In this document: positions 13,800 to 26,400 of the stretch, piece after piece
Position numbering within the stretch: the stretch's first letter is position 1
Layout: the number at the start of each line of letters is the position of its first letter
Source of the DNA: Balanoglossus misakiensis
Lineage: Eukaryota > Hemichordata
Assembly (NCBI GenBank): GCA_040954595.2
Contig: CM082592.2
Span: forward strand, 11,160,001 to 11,224,000
DNA length: 64,000 nucleotides
Reading direction: 5' to 3'
Notes under the pieces: model-generated
Told to the model about the DNA's origin: nothing
Databases searched by the model: none
What the model saw: only the letters and a program-made list of their open reading frames with translations
Made by a program: the position numbers and the translations under genes

Positions 13800-16166
13800 C
13801 CAGATGTTACTTTTCATTGCTTTTATTCAATATCCAATTGATGAATTGATCTTTAAAACATCTGCATGCCATTATTTCTGCATGAACACATATAGTCAGT
13901 TTTACTTCCACAGCCAGCTTGGCTGTAAGCCTTTTATCTGATGTAAATAAAGTGGTTATCTGAATATATATGAGTCCAAGTACAAGTTCAAACACGACTT
14001 GTTCGGTGCCTTCAATTAGTTTTCATTGTTCTGATATGATATCGTGATATCAGGTTGCTATCATGGATGATACCATACCAAACTTCTTATTTATATTTCA
14101 GAGCCCACTACACTACTCATCTCACATCTGTATCAAGTTGAAATAGATTCTGCCAACTTGGACTGCAGTGCCCTGTATTGCTGACCTGATATGAAATTGA
14201 GTACATGTACTGTACATGGCTTGGTGACAAAATGGTAAATGTTGACCTGGACAGTAAAAAATAGATACACCATATTTAAAGTACAATAGTTTGGTTGCCA
14301 AGCTGTCATATTTATCATGTTAATATTCAAATTTATCATCAGTCTGGTCAAAAGGATATTTATCGACAGATGTTTTCATGAAAAGGGCCACACTTGAGTA
14401 ATTAATCTTTTATCTAGAATTGAGATATTTGTATTTGAAGGCTGTTCAGCACCAGAATATCTGAACAATGTAACACATCAAATGACGATGCATTGTAATT
14501 CTGCCTGTAAGCCAATGACAAGTTGAATTTTTTTTAATCATGTACACACATCCATTGTTTGATACTGGCATTGTTTGGTGAGGTCACTGGGTCAAATGCA
14601 ACATAAAGACATATGTACTGCTTTGCGTGTAATTGCTGCCCTGTGAATCCTGAATGGTCAACCAGGGGCTCAAACACGCAAGCAGCACTTACTCAGTTAC
14701 TGTTGAATGTTCCAGTGCTTGTGGCATATTTTTGACAAACACTTTTAAAGACATATAATGAGTGACAGATGTCACACCATCAGGTTACCATATACACAAG
14801 GGCTGTCCTGAAATAAATCCTGCAAAAAGTACCATACGGTTCACCTGAAAGTACGGATATCATTTCAATGGATTACAAAGACTTACTCCAGGTGTTATGG
14901 GCATTGATCAGGGGCTATGATTTATTGTCTACAATGTATAACACAGAAGTCATAATTCCTGTTATAAAAATAGCGCAATTTCATGCTTATTTATTTACTT
15001 ATTTACAGAAAATACAACTCTTTCTGCTTTCTCACAGGTTTCCATGGCATTAAAACATCATAAGATTAGTTTGTGCGCCTGTAAACAGTGTAATGACTGA
15101 TACTAGTCAAGAAAACATTCTTTTATTGACTGTTTTGGGCTGCTCATACAGAAAACTAAATGTGAGTAACTACTGTTCTTCTATTTATAGTAGCTTGGAG
15201 CTTCAAATATGAAAACAGTTGTATTTACCAAAGGCTTATAAAAATACCACTGGAGTGTGTGTAGGCTTTGCTACTGGCAGCATTTGGCCGTATGCAAATT
15301 CAGTTGTTATGACAGCACATGGTTGTACCAGACAACTCTGTTGTTTAGATTCTGAGAGCTTAAGTCCTTTTCACATGAATTCAACATTTCAATAGACGGC
15401 GGTCGCCTTTTGACACCATTTTCCACTTTGTAAAAGACACAGTCAGTTATGTACTGGTGTACCTGCAGCAAATGTGCTGAATTATTGATTATTAATCTAA
15501 ACAATACTGAGGTGTGAAACTTTTATGATATGGCAGCATTATTTTTGAGCACTATATCACAATTATAAGCTGTCATATTCACAAGGAGAGAGAGCAGTAA
15601 TCTGACGAGTAGCATTTCAGTTTCCTCATGGCCCTTCAGTGTATTGATACTGGCATGGCATGTTTGTTAGGTACATGAAAGTATGGTGGGTGGGGACTGG
15701 CAGTGGTTGTTGGGTAAATGGTTGGGTTATGGGTAAATGATGGGTAACAATGCTGTAAAGGCTGGCACTAAAACAACACCTGAGCTCAGACACCTCACTC
15801 AAGGAATGTAGACTGATGTCTACTCAACTGAAAAAAATAATTTCTGACTGACTGCCAGGAACTACTATCAAAACGGCACACATTATAAATATGTTCATCA
15901 GGGAAAGTGTATTTGCCATTTCAGCTTGTCAAAACACTTGTTATATAATATCTACATAATTATTGAACCAGTAAGCTTGTATGAAGATATGAAAGGTTTA
16001 CCTCCATATGCTTTATAATATTTAATTAAACATGTAATGTGTGTGTGCAAATGAAATTAAAAGCCTTCCTGTCAAAATGTTACATAACCAGAAACAACTT
16101 AGTGTAATTAAAATAAAAATTCCTGTCATATTGGCTAAGAAAATGACACACTGCGACCGCCAACTC
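13800..16166. other. Intergenic / 3' flanking region, no gene seen
   Basis: About 2.4 kb lies between the tails of the HCFC1R1-like gene and MZT2. It is AT-rich, with open frames under 75 codons that resemble nothing known. A small imperfect palindrome built on CTGATAT/ATATCAG sits at 14031-14053. A possible minus-strand ATTAAA poly(A) signal for MZT2 is at 16021-16026. Confidence 0.6.
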
Positions 16167-16741
16167 CTATGAATGAGGTCCTTTCCTTGTTCTGCTGTGA
16201 CTTCTACCACTGCCATTGCCAACAGCTGGATTCAGGTGACTGTTCAGTTCTCCTGCTTGACCACGGTAGCTGACCTGAGTAGTGTTTGGACTGAGATGGC
16301 GCGAACTTTTGCACATACTTTTAATCACCTGTAGAATGGCATGTGGGCCAATATTCATCCTAATCATGTCAAGAATTATCCTGAAATAAAATGGTAAAGC
16401 TGAAATATTACTTTCAACGTGTATCTCCATACACATCATTGATATACGGGTCTTAGGATCAGGTATACACTTATTTATAGTCTTCAGGCTTCTTGGCAGA
16501 CAAGTATGTACATGCTCGGGCAGGGATTTTCCCTTTGTATTGTAATGTAATGTGATGTATCGCGGACACTGGAACAGATTTTGAAAACTTCTCACCTATA
16601 AATTTTCGGGCTCAAGGATATCCCAGCAAGCTGACAGAGTTCATACAAATCTTCTTCTTCTGAAGACAGAACACTTTTACTCTTCTTGGTCGTCACTGTG
16701 TACTTGTAATTCTGGGTTGGTACTCTGATTCCGCCGCTCAT
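16167..16741 (-). CDS. MZT2: MZT2, mitotic-spindle organizing protein 2 (2 exons, 119 aa)
   Basis: Exons 16741-16596 and 16380-16167 are joined within an Arg codon (AG|G) and end in TAG. Residues about 24-75 match the conserved MZT2 helical core: a KSVLSSEEEDLYELC stretch, then an I-L-D-M-I-R-M-N-I-G-P helix and VIKSMC, as in human MZT2A/B (LSTEEMELYELAQAAG ... LLKLNVAPLAVFQMLKSMC). MZT2 is a small subunit of the gamma-tubulin ring complex and helps attach it at centrosomes and on microtubules. The C-terminal 45 residues are polar, rich in Ser, Asn, Gly and Arg, and poorly conserved, as usual in the family. The start has A at -3. OSBP starts 750 bp away on the other strand. Confidence 0.9.
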
Positions 16742-17490
16742 GATTGCTTCTTAAAAGATTTGGTTACATCTGAAACATGCGATGACGATTTTATGTCAAG
16801 TTATAACAATCAGTCATGAAAATTTAGTGGGGTACCCCATCTGATACCTTTGTGTCGGTGGGTGACAGTGCTACTGTGTGATGTAAATGTTTACATTGTT
16901 ATGATACTAACACGTCCGGTGCAGTCCACTACTGCAGTTACAAACGAACGATGCCAGTGTTAGCTCACCGATGTAAAAACTATCTAGGGTGAAGAAAAAT
17001 CAACATAACTTGCTTTGCTTTGACCAAGATCACCGATCAGACAATAAATGCAAGCGAAAACATCTCACCTAACAGAATGACATAACTTGGCCTTCAGCAA
17101 GTTCAATCAGCCGCCATTACAGTGCAATGAATGCTGGGATTTGTCGAAAGACCCAGAAAAAAGTTCGGCAAGGACTGAGCAAATTTTTGAATTCATCCGC
17201 TTTATTGCTAAACGGCAATGATTTTTTACTTTGCCCCTTGAAACGAATTAAAATAGCATTATTGAGTTCTAATAATAATGACACGACCATTTTATAAGGA
17301 ATTAAAAGATCCGGTGCAAGCTAAATGAAGAACTAATTTTGTTGTCGCGGCACATTAGATTTTTGAATATGTAGTGTGGTAGGTCGGCCATTTTGGTTTC
17401 GTCCCATCCATCCTGTTTCATTGACCGAGATAGGAAATTCTGGTTTTCTCCAAAAGTCAGTTCGTGATTGTGAGAAAATCACTTATGAAG
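16742..17490. promoter_or_regulatory. Bidirectional promoter MZT2 / OSBP
   Basis: A 749-bp interval between diverging start codons. YY1-like sites occur at 17110-17118 (GCCGCCATT) and 17386-17396 (GGCCATTTTGG). The OSBP start codon itself sits in AAGATGGCTG, which also resembles a YY1 initiator. TATA boxes are not apparent, fitting housekeeping genes. Confidence 0.55.
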
Positions 17491-20400
17491 ATGGCTGACG
17501 CCAAAAATTCTAATCCGGACAACTTTAAGGGTTGGCTTTACAAATGGACCAACTACATCAAAGGATACCAGCGGAGGTGGTTCGTTCTCTCCAATGGTTT
17601 GCTGTCGTACTACCGGTGAGTTCCACGTTGAATGCGGTGACGATTCGCACTGTCTGTCGTCAGGGCATGCAGCGATGCGCTCGTTTGTACACAGCATGGC
17701 AAATATTTACCAGAAACATGCCACTTGCAAAGTCAAGCTTTAAAATTCGCCATTGCGTTCCTTTCCTCATTTGTACGTGGCTGTTTCTGGCTGTAAACAC
17801 ACTCTCACCGTGTTACGTGCTGCATATGATAAGACGATATTCATCGGACGATCGGATGAGTGTCTTTCCAGCTGCCCTATATTTGCAACTGACGTCATTC
17901 TCGGAGTACTTTTTAGCATAGTTAAATTGTCCTTTTGACGAGAATGACAGGTTGTAAGTAGTTGGCCCCCCTTAAAATCGGCGAGCATAATTGTCACTGA
18001 AGTTTTCACCGTATTTTTGAAACGAACATTCTCAATGAAATATACATTATCTATAAAATAATTCGGATTTCCATTGCATTGGGTCTGTGCGCTTTCGACA
18101 AGGCATCAAAACTGTTTCCAAATTATAGCAGAAAGTGATGGCAGGCAATATTTGTTGACATTGACAACACAGGTGAGCTGAGTTCATGAACTATGACACT
18201 TGACACAATGTAAATCATACTTTCTTTGATTTACACCCCATTGTCAACCCCCATTAACACCTTCTGGAGACAATAGCTGAGGAGTAACTGTCACCCAGTT
18301 CCTTGACCTGAAACCCCCTCAGCAACTGGCTGCAATAGTTTAGCCCAGAATCTAGTCTGCCTATCCTTGGCGTTGTCAAAAAAACTTTTTGGCTGAGCCA
18401 AGCAAGAACAGACAGACTTAGTGTAAATACTAGAACTTAGTGCATATTATAACCATAGGTATTATGCACAAAGAGACAATAATTACTAAAATAGAATCTC
18501 AGGGAATGATTACCCACACCGGTGTTGAGGCCTAGAACACTCAGTTTTCTTACATTTTCGTACATCTTGAATCACTACATCTTTATCATCTCATCAGGAG
18601 ACACCCATTGCACACAAATCACTAATTTGTAGAAACTCCTTACTTTACAAAGTTATGGCACATTCTTGTTTGATTTTATTGGGTTCTATGGATCACCTGA
18701 TGATGTCATTGAGTACACATGGTGTGAAGATAGTGATTGATGGTGGCACATCTCATCACCTGATGGATTAATAATTAAATAGAACAGAACTCTAACCACT
18801 TGGTAACGTTATCACTGGGGGGGGGGGGGCTGTATTGCCTCTGGGCTGAATCTGTTATATGTATCAGTAGGTCAGGCCATAGACCCTGTAGTGATGAGGT
18901 GGCAAAAGTACAGCATCACCTTTGCAATGTTCTGTTGCATCATTCTGTAATTCATTTATCAGTTAGCATGACAAGGACCATGAAAGGGATCAATAACCCT
19001 TACTGTTAGGATAATGTGTAACCCAGAAATGACTTGAAATGTTTGGGTTTGAATCCTTTGACATAAATCACTGGTGATTATGGAAGATTAGGGTCATGTG
19101 AGGTTATGTAGAGGAGCAATCTGGGTGGTATACTGTCTGCCTCAATTTGGTGCTGTCTTCAATAACGGCTCAAGGGTCTGCCATGCTGTTAGGCATTGTC
19201 TGAAGTCAGTTGTCAGTCTGTCTGTCTGTCTTTCTGTCCATTTGGGTCTGATGTCATAATGCAATCATACCAGATGCTGATTGTATATGACAAATGTACA
19301 CAAAACCATGAAGTACATTATCGCCTAAATGTCAAGCAGACATTTGAAGGAATTTGTGATTATCAAGCATGTATTTGATATGGATGTCTAGTCAGTTTCC
19401 AAATTTAGTTTTACTGCTTTTAATGTATCATGTCCTTATTCAGGACTAGCAGCAATCTCTGGGGTGTGTTGAAATGTAATACATAATCACCAAATCTTCT
19501 GACTTTCTCAGAAAACAGGCACATTAAAGTGCTTAATTTTTGTAATCCCTTTCAATATTATATACTCTTTTTACCATTGTGTCAACAAATCCAAATCTGT
19601 CATGTCATCAGTTTCTTTGATTTTCAGTATTTTATAATAGTTCGATATTCCTCTCTCTTTTGCACATTGCAGTACCCAGGCTGAGATGGCCCACACCTGC
19701 CGTGGCACAATCAACTTGGCTGGTGCGTACATTGATACAGAAGACTCCTGCAACTTTGTGATATCCAGTGGTGCCCAGACGTTCCATCTCAAGGCAAGTT
19801 CAGAAGTGGAGCGGCAGCGTTGGGTGACCGCACTTGAACTCGCCAAAGCCAAAGCTATCCGCATGATGGAAGCTGCGTCAGGTATGTCAGTCTGTGTTAT
19901 ATTTGGGTTAGGATCGTCTCTCATAGTCTTCACCGTACTCAGTTATTGCAGAGTGGGTGTTGGGTAATCCATCAACAGAAAATGAGTGTTTCCTGGCAGA
20001 CAGAGAAATGGAGATTAAGTCATTGCTCAAGAACTTTATCCACCCACTCAAGGTATCTGAAAATTTTATAACACAAAGGCTAACTGTGTCTGGGCTGATG
20101 TTTCATCTTGTTTAGAAAACTGGCATTGTACATTTTCTTCTTTGGACTAAGAATCATTTCATGCTTATTTCTCACTTATTATGGAGACAATATTGATACA
20201 GGAAAACTCTGGTGATTTGTCCATTTCACTTGAATGTAATTTGTTAAGTGCCAAGCTAAGCAAGACTCGCCTGTGCATTACAATTTAGACGTCAATGTTT
20301 TGATTGCAAGGGAAAAAATCAATGGTAGAGCTATTGACTTTTATGTCATGGTAATCCTCAATTGCATTGAAAGAGAATTTACTATTGTTGTCAACGCGTC

Positions 20401-23400
20401 CGATATATTGACATATTATGGTGTGATTTTGAATCCTTTGAATGGCATAGCTGTGGCAAATTTTGAATTAGAGTTTGAATAACTGTACATGTACAGCTTT
20501 TGTACTTTGTATGTTATTAAAATTAAAAGCATAGCTATGAACAAATTGGTGTTAACATGGAGGAGCGCACACACATGAATGAACAGCACCTGGGTACATT
20601 TTGTGATCAAGTATCCTCTAGAGGGCGTACTTCTGTGCATGTAAATGAAGATGTGTCGTCATCCTGTTGCCAAGGGTTTTAAATGTGTAATAAAGGTCTC
20701 AAATTCATCTTTTACCTCTAGCTGAAATAAAGTTGTTGTTAAATGGACTAGTCACACCCTCCATCATCTAAACTGTACTGCCCCATTGGCCAGACTTTGT
20801 GAAGTTTGTCCTTGGCAATATCAAAAAGGTTGCCGTCACGTACAGTCACCCTGGTATTTTGATGGCATTCACTTCAGTGAGAACATGTGTTGTGATGGAT
20901 ACTTGTACCTCACAGTTGGACTGGATTGTAATGTGTATGATAGCCGTCCTTGTAAGTCTTGTGACTTCGTGCCATAATTTAATGCCGAGGAATGCAGGAA
21001 ATGGGTGACTGCCGACAGCACAACCCTGACATTTGTCAGAAATGTTGATAGACCAGTGTATTTAATACTGGTGCCATCTACAACCATGTCAGCTGTTCTG
21101 TATCAAAGCAAGCCACAGTAACAAATGAGTGGGTACTCAACTGTGCTGTCTGGAAACAACTAGTTTGTGGTTTCACACTGAATTCAACATGTTTTAGTCA
21201 TTATTGAGTGGGCTGAATATTTTTTTTCTTGGCTGTGTCTGTCAGCATGACATATATTTCATTGTATGTCTACATGTACGCCACCCACTCCACTAATCAG
21301 AACCTGGGTGAAAATGAAGGATAGAAGTTTGTTCTCATATTTAACTAGGGGATTCCCTGCACATCAATTTCTCTTTCTCTGTGTGATAGCTTCCTAAATT
21401 TGTCTGTAATGAATATGCACATGTTTGTCATGTTTTCCTTATAAAGAAACTCTATTCAAGGACCCCATTGAAAAGACTGTGTCACACACAATAGTGTTGT
21501 CCTATTTGAGTGCAGTGGGCTGGGAGTCTTGACCCCGTTTCGGCTGTTGGGTCACATTTCTACCTCTACGTACTACACACAGAGTGCGTCACTGGTAGGT
21601 TGTTTACCTAATTCTTTGGAAGGGCGATGGGATTTGCCCGTTGGAATGTATTATGGGGTTGAAGAGAGATGAACTCTGTGTGTGTGTTCTTGACGCTGTC
21701 TTGAAGAGCCGCTACAGATTTGGTGAGTTTCTTGCATAGGTTAAAATGTGTTTGGGATTTCCTGTTCTTCAAGTATTGGATGGGCGTCACGCGTGCAGTT
21801 TGTGGTATCTCCTTGAAATTTGTATTAGTAAGGTAAGATTTGAAAATGCATGTTGAACTCTCAACCACCTTATGTATAGCTGCCTTGAACACTTTCCCCA
21901 AAATGCTTATTTCTGTCTCTGCAGTCGAAATATCAAACACACTTGATACTCAAGGTGACTACGATCTTTTCAGAATGCTCATCCAACCTTTGCAAAACTG
22001 GCACAGATATTCAAAAGTCACCTCCTTGTCAGAGTTCATAGAAATTAGGGTAATTTTTGTTGTGTGGAATGACCATGATTTCACGCATTGTAAATGGTTA
22101 GAAATGATCAGATACTTTGTCAAAAGTTCGAGGTTAGACAAGTGTGTTGATTTGCAGAAATGTGATCTGATCTGTTCATATCGGATAACTTTGCCAGGCT
22201 GTGTAGGACGTCAGACAAGCAGAGGTCATTGAACGGACGAATTTGATTTGTGTGCTGTGGGTCGTTACAATTCCAGACAGACAGACACACAAAGACAGAC
22301 ATTCTGTGACTTTCATTTCATGTCAGAACAAACAAACTCAATGATATTCACACTACTCTGCTGTTTGCGCAAACATGTATAACTTGGGGGACTCGGAACA
22401 ATAGATGACAGTCTATCCTCCGACTGATGGTAGATACCACACTAAACATGTTGCACTGCCATATGATGAAGTGCACTGAAAAAATTGATAGCTTGACCTC
22501 ATTTGCCAAGCCATAATATTATTTTTAGGCGATATACGATGCATTCCAAAATACTGACTGGTTGATAGTCTGAAATTGCCTGATATGTCACTATAAAATG
22601 TTTTGTCTGTTGAGTTTTGTGATCAGATCTTTTAATAAAAGTGATGAGTATCATAGTTAATAATATTGAGTTATTTCTAAGAGTAGCTATTGGTGATTGA
22701 AGATCCTTGTGTGGGTAAGATGGCACAGAATTGTACGGAGTCCTCATCTGTTGGCAATTAACATTAATTTTAGACTTAGGATCACCAAATGCAGTAGCTC
22801 TCAAACTCAACAGCTCAACTCCCGGGGCTTCTGTGCGATTCTAAAAATACAGTTGTGGTTTGTATATGTTAATGGGAGGTAGTTGGTAGATATGATGTCA
22901 TCGATTGGCTGGTTGGCAGGCTGTATGGTACAAGTGATGTATGGTGCTGTTACAGGGTAACAGCATCCTGGATCTATGCTCTCTTGCAACCATCAGGCAC
23001 GGCTGTCACATGCCATGCATATTTAATCTGTGACCCCAGCCCCGTCGCTGCAGTTTGGTCATTGTCATCAGTCAGCATTGCATCGTGGACCAAGTCTAGA
23101 CTTGCCGGTTCCTTTCTTGTTAAATCATCGGAAAGTTCGTCACTTCCAGTTCCTCTGTTTTTGTTTGGCTTTGATTCAATGCGCTGCATGTTGGCGTTCC
23201 AGCAAGCAATGTGACTGGGCCTGTCCGGGCCTCTGTGTTGATTTCTACTGGTAGAGTCCTCAGTACGGATCTGAACGTCATGGGGCCGGCTCCAGCTCTG
23301 AAATAATGATCCACAGTTATGCCAACACTTGGTGTCTTTACTGTCCTGCGGAAATGTAGGTTTTGTCGAAGGAAGCCTGTTATACATGGTTAGTATGTTT

Positions 23401-26400
23401 ATTTTGCAAATTATGGAAATGTCAACTGTCCTCTGCAGAGGAACACACTGGTTGCATTCACTGCGTTCAGAGATTTGGTAATGATTATATCATCATTATC
23501 CCTCTTTAATATCTTGTCAATGTTACGTCAGCTGTTGATACAAAATGGACCCAGCAAAGCTCTATTTTTTTTTGGGTACAGACTTCCAGCAGTGAAATCT
23601 TCATCAAGCTGAATACATGTACTCTTAAGTCTTATATAAAATCATGACTTATTGCGAACCGTTTGTTTTCATAAGTTTCACATCCGTACCATAGTTAATA
23701 AGTCATCCATTTTCTATCCGGATGTATAATTTTCTCATATTACATGTTAATATTCGTTCATACATTGTGTTACAAAACTTACAATAATCCAACATGAATA
23801 TCCAGTTTAATGTTTCTCTTATTACCGTTTGTCTCGCCAAGGCTAGTGTCTCAAATCCTTGTGTCTCCCAGAGTGACTCAAATCATACCAATCTAACCCC
23901 TTTTCAGGGTCACACATATTTGGTTCATTATTACTCCTGTAACATGATCAGTGAAACGTGGCCGGCAACAAAACCACCACATTACTTTTCCTTCCCATTA
24001 ACCTTGCATTTTTATATTCACATCAATTTATGATAACAATACTTTGTTATGCAACTCAGTGACAAGTTTTCACATGACCTCATTTCTCTTGGCGTATTGT
24101 TTCTCCAAAGATGACGTATTTTGGGTATGATTACTTTTGTTGAAATAAAATGCTATTGGCTTTTTTCAGCCTTCATATCAGCCATGATAATCCAAAACCT
24201 TGTGATCCTCTTGTGAACATTGTTCTCCAGTACATCTTGACAAACAATGGTAGCACAAGCAAAACACCACCAAGATATGATTGATTTTGACTGCCCCTTC
24301 ACTCACTGCCTTCTACCAGTGGAAAGTGTTGAAGCAGTATTTAAGTCTATAAGTAAATAAAGAGACAGGCAGTCATAACACAGACAACAGTTGCACCATT
24401 TTCTAGATGACATTGGATACTCGTACCAAGTGAGAGGAAACTACAGAGAACAATTGTTGCCAATCTCTTCCTGACATTTGACATTCAGAATCAACTAGAA
24501 TTAGCACAATATAGCATAGATTACAATTGAACCAATCCAAAGAATACATTGGACATGTGTTGCAACATAACAGGGCTAAACCAAGAGCATGGGTTTACAT
24601 TACCATGGTTATTTGTCTTTGTTTATTCCAGATGATGAAGATGAGGTGACACCTACAGAGCCAGACAAAAACGATATCCAAAACACTTTACGGATGTTAA
24701 ACAGCAAATTAGAAGACCTAACCACTTGTAATGATCTCATAGCCAAGCATGGAGCTGCACTTCAACGGTCGTTGAGTGAATTGGAATTGATCCAAGACCC
24801 GGCTGAAGCCAGCAGCAAGATCAAGGCAGTCAATGAAAGAGCAACTCTCTTTAGGATAACGTCCAACGCCATGATAAATGTGAGTACACATTTTAAAGTA
24901 ACATGATCAGTCGTCTTCACTGTCTTGTGTGTAATTTGTAAAGCTATGCTTCGGAATCTATCGTTCTGACCTAAATCTGCAATGTTTGCTGCCCTCTATA
25001 CTACCATCAAGAAATTCCTTTGTTATAAATTAAGTCCTACATCTAACTAGTACAATATGGGAAATGACAAGCTTTGAATTTTTGTGATCCCTTGTGGCTT
25101 GTAACATTTTAGAGAATTTAAACACATTGGCTGTTGATTAATATTGAAATTATTATCAATGCATCATGTTTTATATGATATTTGTTTGCTGTGTGATCAT
25201 TGTTAATGTATTAAATATTTAATGCCTTGTGTTTCATGAAAAACCCGTGGTAGATCTGACTAAGTGAATAAAATTTCCCATCAGAATTAAGTAAAAACTC
25301 ATTCGAAATAATATGTACCTGAGTACATCTATGCGTTAGACTACAAATCTGGCATTTTAATTTCGCCTTTCTCAGCATAGAAATAATTAAGTTTCCGTAA
25401 CTGGCCTGTCAAATCAATTTACTCCTATAAGCAGCCACCTCTTCGATAATAGCATGTTCCAATTACAGTGATTTGAAGTATAAAACAGAGAATTTTACAT
25501 ACAAAACCAATTACCACTTGACGTCACTGTAGCTGTGAACTCCCCCAACTGGCCATGCTCTGTGACCTTTGACCCAATCAGATCCGCTGATAGAAGGTTT
25601 CAGTTGTTTCCTGCAAATCGGAGTCTAGATTTCTCTGCACTGAAACTCGAAGGTTCCTTCCTGGTTGTTCAGTCGAACGTCCTAGGCTTTGAGTAAACAC
25701 CCAGTGGACAGACATCTCTAGTGCCCCAAGACTCTTTAATCCGTGAGTAAAGGTTTCTGTTTTGTATATAAATCCAGGTGACAATGTGTCTTAGATCACA
25801 GTGACGTATGACAGATCCAAACACCTTCTCCATTACAAGGTTAAAACCGTGTCTGACTGGTTATGAAACAAGGTGCCAGCAAAACAGTGTCCACTTCCCT
25901 TGTAGAGATAAATTGTTAAATTGAAATTACCAGACTGCCAAGATAAAAGTTTGACCATGAACATGTTAGAGAAAAGGCTCATACCAGTAAAATTGTAAAA
26001 ATGCTATTTTATCAGAACAGCTCAGTGTTAGATTTCTTAGAAACCAAGAACAATACCTTCATTATATCTGCAATGACCATACATCATACAAGAGCAAATT
26101 TCATAAAACTGCCATTTTTTGACAAGAATGCAAACATAACCTTTAGCGAATGATTGAAATTTAGTAATACGTGTCTATTAATATGTTACATGTTTTAATA
26201 TTGATCTATCCCAACAGAGAGAAAAAATGGAATTAATTTATGCTTTGTTTTGATAATTGAGTCGACTGGAGATCAAAACAGAATTGTGTATTTCAAGCTG
26301 CTATGATTTCTGACACAAAAGAATATTAGAAATAGCAATTCCCTTATGTTGTCTTTTTCTAATATTGTGTCTCCTAAGATTAAGAACTTTTAATATGGTA

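Noticed and set aside
21608-21940. 110-codon minus-strand open frame in OSBP intron 2
   Set aside because: It resembles no family I know, has no convincing flanking exons, and lies in an AT-rich intron where such frames arise by chance. I could not exclude an old mobile-element fragment.
22974-23387. 137-codon minus-strand open frame in OSBP intron 2
   Set aside because: The composition is irregular (many Cys, Trp, Asp, Thr) with no recognisable domain, and overlapping open frames exist on the other strand over the same bases.
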